Part shown: piece after piece, positions 6,633 through 9,309 of the stretch | Numbering within the stretch: position 1 is the first letter of the stretch | Layout: every line of letters begins with the position of its first letter | Made by a program: the position numbers and the translations under genes | Notes under the pieces: model-generated | Databases searched by the model: none | Told to the model about the DNA's origin: nothing | What the model saw: only the letters and a program-made list of their open reading frames with translations | DNA from: Chloroflexota bacterium | GTDB taxonomy: Bacteria; Chloroflexota; UBA5177; JANWHV01 | Assembly (NCBI GenBank): GCA_025450255.1 | Contig: JANWHV010000226.1 | Coordinates: 1 to 9,309, forward strand | Length of the DNA: 9,309 bases | Direction: 5' to 3'

Positions 6633-7163
6633 ATGTTCCGTCGCTTATTACTGGCAGTGGTACTGCTGATCGCGGTGATGGGTACCACCGCTCCCGCGGC
6701 CCACGTCGCGACGCCCGTCCATGCCGCGCCCGCCGCGATCCATGCCGGCCATGCCGCGGCCTTTTTTGACAAGACCCGTGTGGTTGTTCACCTGGCTATC
6801 GCCTACGGCGTCTTCCACCACTGGATCTGGAAGCCCTATAAAGCCGGCAATCTGAACCTCAATCACAAGGTCGCGTTGATTAAGGCCGGCCTGGCTCTCC
6901 TCTTCGCCGTCCATGAAATCCACAAGGCTCTCGATATAACCAAGAAGTCCAACTCAGGTACCCTGAAGCATCTAAACGGCTTGCTGGTAGGGCTGGAGGC
7001 GAAGTTCAGCAAGGTTGGCGACCTCTTCCACAAGGCGCCCGCCGACCTGACCGATGCCCAGATTGGCAGCTCGATCACTGACCTGAACAGTGGCGTCGAC
7101 GCTTCCAATAAGGTCCTCAACGCGCCAGACGCGCCGATCGGCGCACTGGGGAATTTCTCGTAA
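6633..7163 (+). CDS. Exported His-rich protein of unknown function (176 aa)
   Basis: The N-terminus (MFRRLLLAVVLLIAVMG) is a clear Sec-type signal: basic start, hydrophobic core to about residue 16, then an Ala-rich stretch with likely signal peptidase sites in 20-32. AGGAG lies 7 bases before the ATG. The mature part holds a hydrophobic, aromatic segment at about 49-66 (VVVHLAIAYGVFHHWIW), a second hydrophobic stretch at 80-95 (VALIKAGLALLFAVHEIHKA), then an amphipathic, probably helical tail with Leu/Lys and SITDLNSGVDASNKVL. Twelve His residues occur (24, 30, 37, 40, 53, 62, 63, 78, 94, 97, 113, 133), with no Cys. The two hydrophobic segments may be buried helices or membrane hairpins. I do not recognise the family; metal binding is speculation from the His content. 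A strong stem-loop follows 25 bases after the stop. Confidence 0.8.
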   Translation: MFRRLLLAVVLLIAVMGTTAPAAHVATPVHAAPAAIHAGHAAAFFDKTRVVVHLAIAYGVFHHWIWKPYKAGNLNLNHKVALIKAGLALLFAVHEIHKALDITKKSNSGTLKHLNGLLVGLEAKFSKVGDLFHKAPADLTDAQIGSSITDLNSGVDASNKVLNAPDAPIGALGNFS

Positions 7164-7188
7164 ACTGGTGATAGGCGCTGCATAGCCA

Positions 7189-7228
7189 TGGGGCGCTCCA
7201 TGCCTGGAAGCGGGCATGGAGCGCCCCA
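7189..7228 (+). terminator. Strong stem-loop, terminator or translational control element
   Basis: Sixteen-base perfect arms (7189-7204 and 7213-7228, beginning TGGGGCGCTCCATGCC) with an 8-base loop (TGGAAGCG). It lies 25 bases after the exported-protein stop, where a terminator is expected, but the downstream bases (GTCTCTCTGAC) are only weakly T-rich. The loop carries GGAAG and the 3' arm carries the ATG at 7216, so the same hairpin could mask a start codon of the next gene. Confidence 0.65.
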
Positions 7229-8130
7229 GTCTCTCTGACTACTCCTCAAGTCTCCAACCGGACAGCCACACCAGCATGACCAACTCCAGAAGCTACAACG
7301 CGAGACGGCGTCGTTTGCCTCAGCGCGGCCGGGGAGGACTGTCCCCCGCCCTGGGCTGGCTGCTGCTGTTGCTTGGGCTGGCGCTGCTTATCTGGCGCCT
7401 GCGCGTCGACTTCACGCCCCAGGCGCCGGTGGCGGCCGCTCCTCGTCCGGCGGCGGCAGCGCGCCGGGAAGTCTTGCGATCCGCCAGGCGGCCCAACCCG
7501 CAGCCCGCTGCCGGCGCCACCGCCGTGACCGCGACGGAACTGCCGCTACAGGGTGGGCCCGATCTTGATGCCGACCTCGTTGATGCTATCCTGGCGGCCT
7601 ACCGCTCGCCTTTGCGCGGCCACGGCGCCGATCTGGTAGGCTTGAGCCGGCGCTATCGGATAGACGACGCCGTTGCCCTGGCGTTCTTTGTCATGGAGAG
7701 CCGCGCCGGCACGCGCGGCGTGGCGGTCGATACGCATAACATCGGCAATTTGCGCCCCATGACCGGGGACGACGCGGCTTTCACCTCCCGCGGGTACGGC
7801 CCGTGGCTGGACGGCGCCACGGCATGGTTTCAGTTGATGCGCGAGGTATACCTGGACAAGTTGAAGTTGACGACCGTCGAAGCGGCCGTGCCCGTGTATG
7901 CCCCGTACTATGATGGGAACGATCCCTTCAGCATGACGGCGGGGATCCGCCAGTTGGTGCAATGCTGGCGCGGTACGTTATCGGCATGCCCAGGCGATCC
8001 GCCGGGGGTTGGCGCTATCGTCGCCGCCGCGCGCCGCCAGGCTCAGGTCGGGAACACACTTGCGTGCGCGCCTGTCCGCGGTCTGGGCCGGCATGCGACG
8101 GTATGTACCGTGGGCGGCGTTCGACGATAG
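7216..8130 (+). CDS. Membrane-anchored glucosaminidase-like (lysozyme-fold) protein
   Basis: Probable cell-wall hydrolase, 304 residues from the first ATG. A basic segment (RRRRLPQRGRGG, about 30-41) precedes one TM helix at 45-61 (PALGWLLLLLGLALLIW), so the rest should face outside (positive-inside rule). An Ala/Pro linker (about 66-110) leads to the catalytic-like domain at about 118-255. There, FFVMESRAGTRGVAVDTHNIGN (157-178) resembles the glucosaminidase/FlgJ-type motif with Glu161 as candidate catalytic acid, and PWLDGATAWFQLMREVYLD and VPVYAPYYDGNDP match companion motifs. Cys at 250, 258, 284 and 297 could form disulfides outside. The start is uncertain: ATG 7216 has GGAAG at 5 bases but sits inside a strong hairpin; ATG 7276 gives MTNSRSYNARRRR with no ribosome site. 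Activity is inferred, not shown. Confidence 0.75.
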   Translation: MERPSLSDYSSSLQPDSHTSMTNSRSYNARRRRLPQRGRGGLSPALGWLLLLLGLALLIWRLRVDFTPQAPVAAAPRPAAAARREVLRSARRPNPQPAAGATAVTATELPLQGGPDLDADLVDAILAAYRSPLRGHGADLVGLSRRYRIDDAVALAFFVMESRAGTRGVAVDTHNIGNLRPMTGDDAAFTSRGYGPWLDGATAWFQLMREVYLDKLKLTTVEAAVPVYAPYYDGNDPFSMTAGIRQLVQCWRGTLSACPGDPPGVGAIVAAARRQAQVGNTLACAPVRGLGRHATVCTVGGVRR

Positions 8131-8161
8131 CCGGCCCACTGGGCTGTGGCCGTGGGGCGCG

Positions 8162-8803
8162 TTATTTGCGTGTCGCTACCCTGCTACTGAGCGCGTTCGT
8201 GCCCATCACCCAGCGAAATACTTCACGGATCTGTTGCTCCCAGACCGGTTTGGCGAGGATGAGCACCGGGCACTCCGGGGCGCCGTGCATCTCCGCCAGG
8301 TCGTCGGGATAGCCGGTAATTGCCGCCACCGGCAGCGCGGGCCACTGACGATACACGGCGCGCAGGAAAGCGATGCCGCTGGCGCGATCCGGCATGCGCA
8401 CATCGGTCAAGACCAGGGCGATGGCCGGATCGGATGCCAGCACGGCCAACGCTTCGTCTGGGGAGGCGGCGTCGACCGCGCGATGGCCGGCCTGCGCGGC
8501 ATACGAGCCGAGCAACTCGCGCATCTCCTTGTCGTCGTCCACGATCAGCACGGTGGCGGCCGCGCCTTGCGCGGCTGCCACCGTGCCTTGCACGAACGTA
8601 CCGCGGCCATGCTGGCGAGTCACCAGGCCGTCGTGTTCAAGCTGGGCAACCGCAAGCCGCGCGGTGACGGTCGAGACGCCGAATTGCGTGGCAATCCTGG
8701 TGGACGCGGGCAGCGCCGCGCCGGGCGCATACTCGCCGCTCAGGATTCTCTCACGCAGCATGAGGTAGATGCGACGGCTGCGCGGGCCAAGCTCATGGTA
8801 CAT
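8162..8803 (-). CDS. Hybrid regulator: GntR-type winged helix fused to a receiver domain
   Basis: Cytoplasmic transcription regulator of 213 residues. Residues about 9-71 form a GntR-type winged helix (RERILSGEYAPGAALPAST, the FGVSTVTARLAVAQLEHDGL recognition part, then RQHGRGTFV as the wing). A short Ala/Gln linker (72-83) leads to a receiver domain at 84-205 with all key residues: acidic pocket Asp89-Asp91, phosphoacceptor Asp134 in VLTDVRMP, Thr163 in AITGYP and Lys185 in LAKPV. Most response regulators place the receiver first, and GntR proteins usually carry a small-molecule domain at the C-terminus, so this order is unusual. GGAG lies about 10 bases before the ATG. It lies 198 bases downstream of a histidine kinase end on the same strand, so that kinase is the likely phosphodonor (inference). 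Confidence 0.92.
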   Translation of the reverse strand: MYHELGPRSRRIYLMLRERILSGEYAPGAALPASTRIATQFGVSTVTARLAVAQLEHDGLVTRQHGRGTFVQGTVAAAQGAAATVLIVDDDKEMRELLGSYAAQAGHRAVDAASPDEALAVLASDPAIALVLTDVRMPDRASGIAFLRAVYRQWPALPVAAITGYPDDLAEMHGAPECPVLILAKPVWEQQIREVFRWVMGTNALSSRVATRK

Positions 8804-8843
8804 CGGCGTGGCTCTCCATCGGCGTAGTCAGGGAACGCGCGCA

Positions 8844-8849
8844 CAGTAT
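8844..8849 (-). promoter_or_regulatory. Weak extended -10 candidate for the hybrid regulator
   Basis: On the - strand the bases read TGGGATACT, an extended -10 shape (TGn plus GATACT, 4 of 6). No good -35 lies 17-18 bases upstream. Transcription would start about 35 bases before the ATG at 8803. Tentative. Confidence 0.3.
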
Positions 8850-8965
8850 CCCATGCCCTAACGCAGTTGCATCCCAGCGGGAGCGCGGCGTGGGCACTCT
8901 CGTTCTGACGTGTAGAGTACCAGGAGCGAGAGGCCGCCGGAATGGTATACCGGCAAAATCGCGCG

Positions 8966-8995
8966 GGCGGCAGGTGAAGGCAATCGCCTGCCGCC
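8966..8995 (-). terminator. Candidate terminator after the histidine kinase
   Basis: Perfect 9-base arms (GGCGGCAGG and CCTGCCGCC) with a 12-base loop, starting 6 bases after the kinase stop codon on the - strand. It is followed by CGCGCGATTTTG, so the T tract is short and delayed. It may end or attenuate kinase transcripts before the regulator gene. Confidence 0.5.
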
Positions 8996-9001
8996 ATCGG
9001 T

Positions 9002-9309
9002 TCAGACGGAAACCGCGGGCAGGCGCAGGCGAAATATACTGCCCTGAGGCCCCGTCAGCTCGAGGTCCAGATCGCCGCCCATCGCCTTGGCCAGGCGGCG
9101 ACTCAGATACAGGCCCAGGCCGGTGCTGACACGCCCCGATCGCGGCACTATACCCGGTATCCTGCCGAAGCGCGTAAACAAGTGCCCCCGACCTTCTACC
9201 GGCACGCCCGGGCCCTGGTCTCGCACCCGTGTCACCACCATGTTGCCCTCGGCCCGCCAGGAGATGCTGATGGGGCTGCCTTCCGGCGAATACTTTGCCG
9301 CGTTGTCCA
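9002..9309 (-). CDS. Sensor histidine kinase, C-terminal ATPase end (5' truncated)
   Basis: About 102 residues, open to the right edge of the window, so the sensor and dimerisation domains are not visible. The fragment is the HATPase domain with its boxes in order: N box DNAAKYSPEG at the very edge, G1 box VRDQGPGVP, F box LFTRFGR, and G2 box GLGLYLSRRLAKAMGGDL. It ends LRLPAVSV, the normal C-terminal finish of this domain. The ATG at 9241 is internal to the domain and not the real start. Next on the same strand comes the GntR-receiver hybrid, its probable partner. The nearby hairpin at 8966-8995 may uncouple expression of the two. Confidence 0.92.
   Translation of the reverse strand, partial: DNAAKYSPEGSPISISWRAEGNMVVTRVRDQGPGVPVEGRGHLFTRFGRIPGIVPRSGRVSTGLGLYLSRRLAKAMGGDLDLELTGPQGSIFRLRLPAVSV

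Noticed and set aside
8131..8161. Terminator between the convergent glucosaminidase-like and hybrid regulator genes
   Set aside because: Only a four-pair GCCC-ACT-GGGC stem in a GC-rich gap, with no T tract.

Overview
The window is about 9.3 kb of high-GC bacterial chromosome. It carries seven complete protein genes and two genes cut by the window edges, plus a gene-poor stretch of about 860 bases rich in dyad symmetry. The mix suggests a free-living environmental bacterium, perhaps Chloroflexota: oligopeptide-type ABC importer parts, a GntR-type helix-turn-helix fused to a receiver domain, a membrane-anchored glucosaminidase-like protein and a small helix-hairpin-helix protein. The phylum is inference from gene style only; there is no rRNA or marker gene here.

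Left block (1-4002, + strand): the 3' part of a family 5 peptide/nickel-type substrate-binding protein, then a DppB/OppB-like permease 39 bases downstream, then, after 167 bases, a major facilitator superfamily transporter. The usual DppC permease and DppD/DppF ATPases are not downstream of dppB, so the importer is incomplete within the window. A convergent M20 metallopeptidase (4120-5289, - strand) carries all the expected metal and catalytic residues. It may act on peptides or N-acyl amino acids that the importer brings in (inference).

Middle block (5293-6154): no convincing protein gene. It holds a perfect 32-bp palindrome, a second short hairpin, an 18-codon ORF on the - strand, and an AT-rich promoter island with a 21-bp inverted repeat (TTGTAAA-N7-TTTACAA). 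The promoter candidates there point at a 71-residue helix-hairpin-helix-like protein (6155-6370), which would have a leader of roughly 190 bases.

Right block: a His-rich exported protein of unknown function (6633-7163) is followed by a strong 16-bp stem-loop. That stem-loop also covers the first possible start codon of a membrane-anchored glucosaminidase-like protein (7216-8130). Convergent to it on the - strand lies a two-component pair: the C-terminal ATPase end of a histidine kinase (running off the right edge) and, 198 bases downstream, a regulator with an N-terminal GntR-type winged helix and a C-terminal receiver domain. This is the reverse of normal response-regulator order and is the most unusual protein in the window.

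There is no sign of an insertion sequence, phage, CRISPR array, tRNA or rRNA gene.
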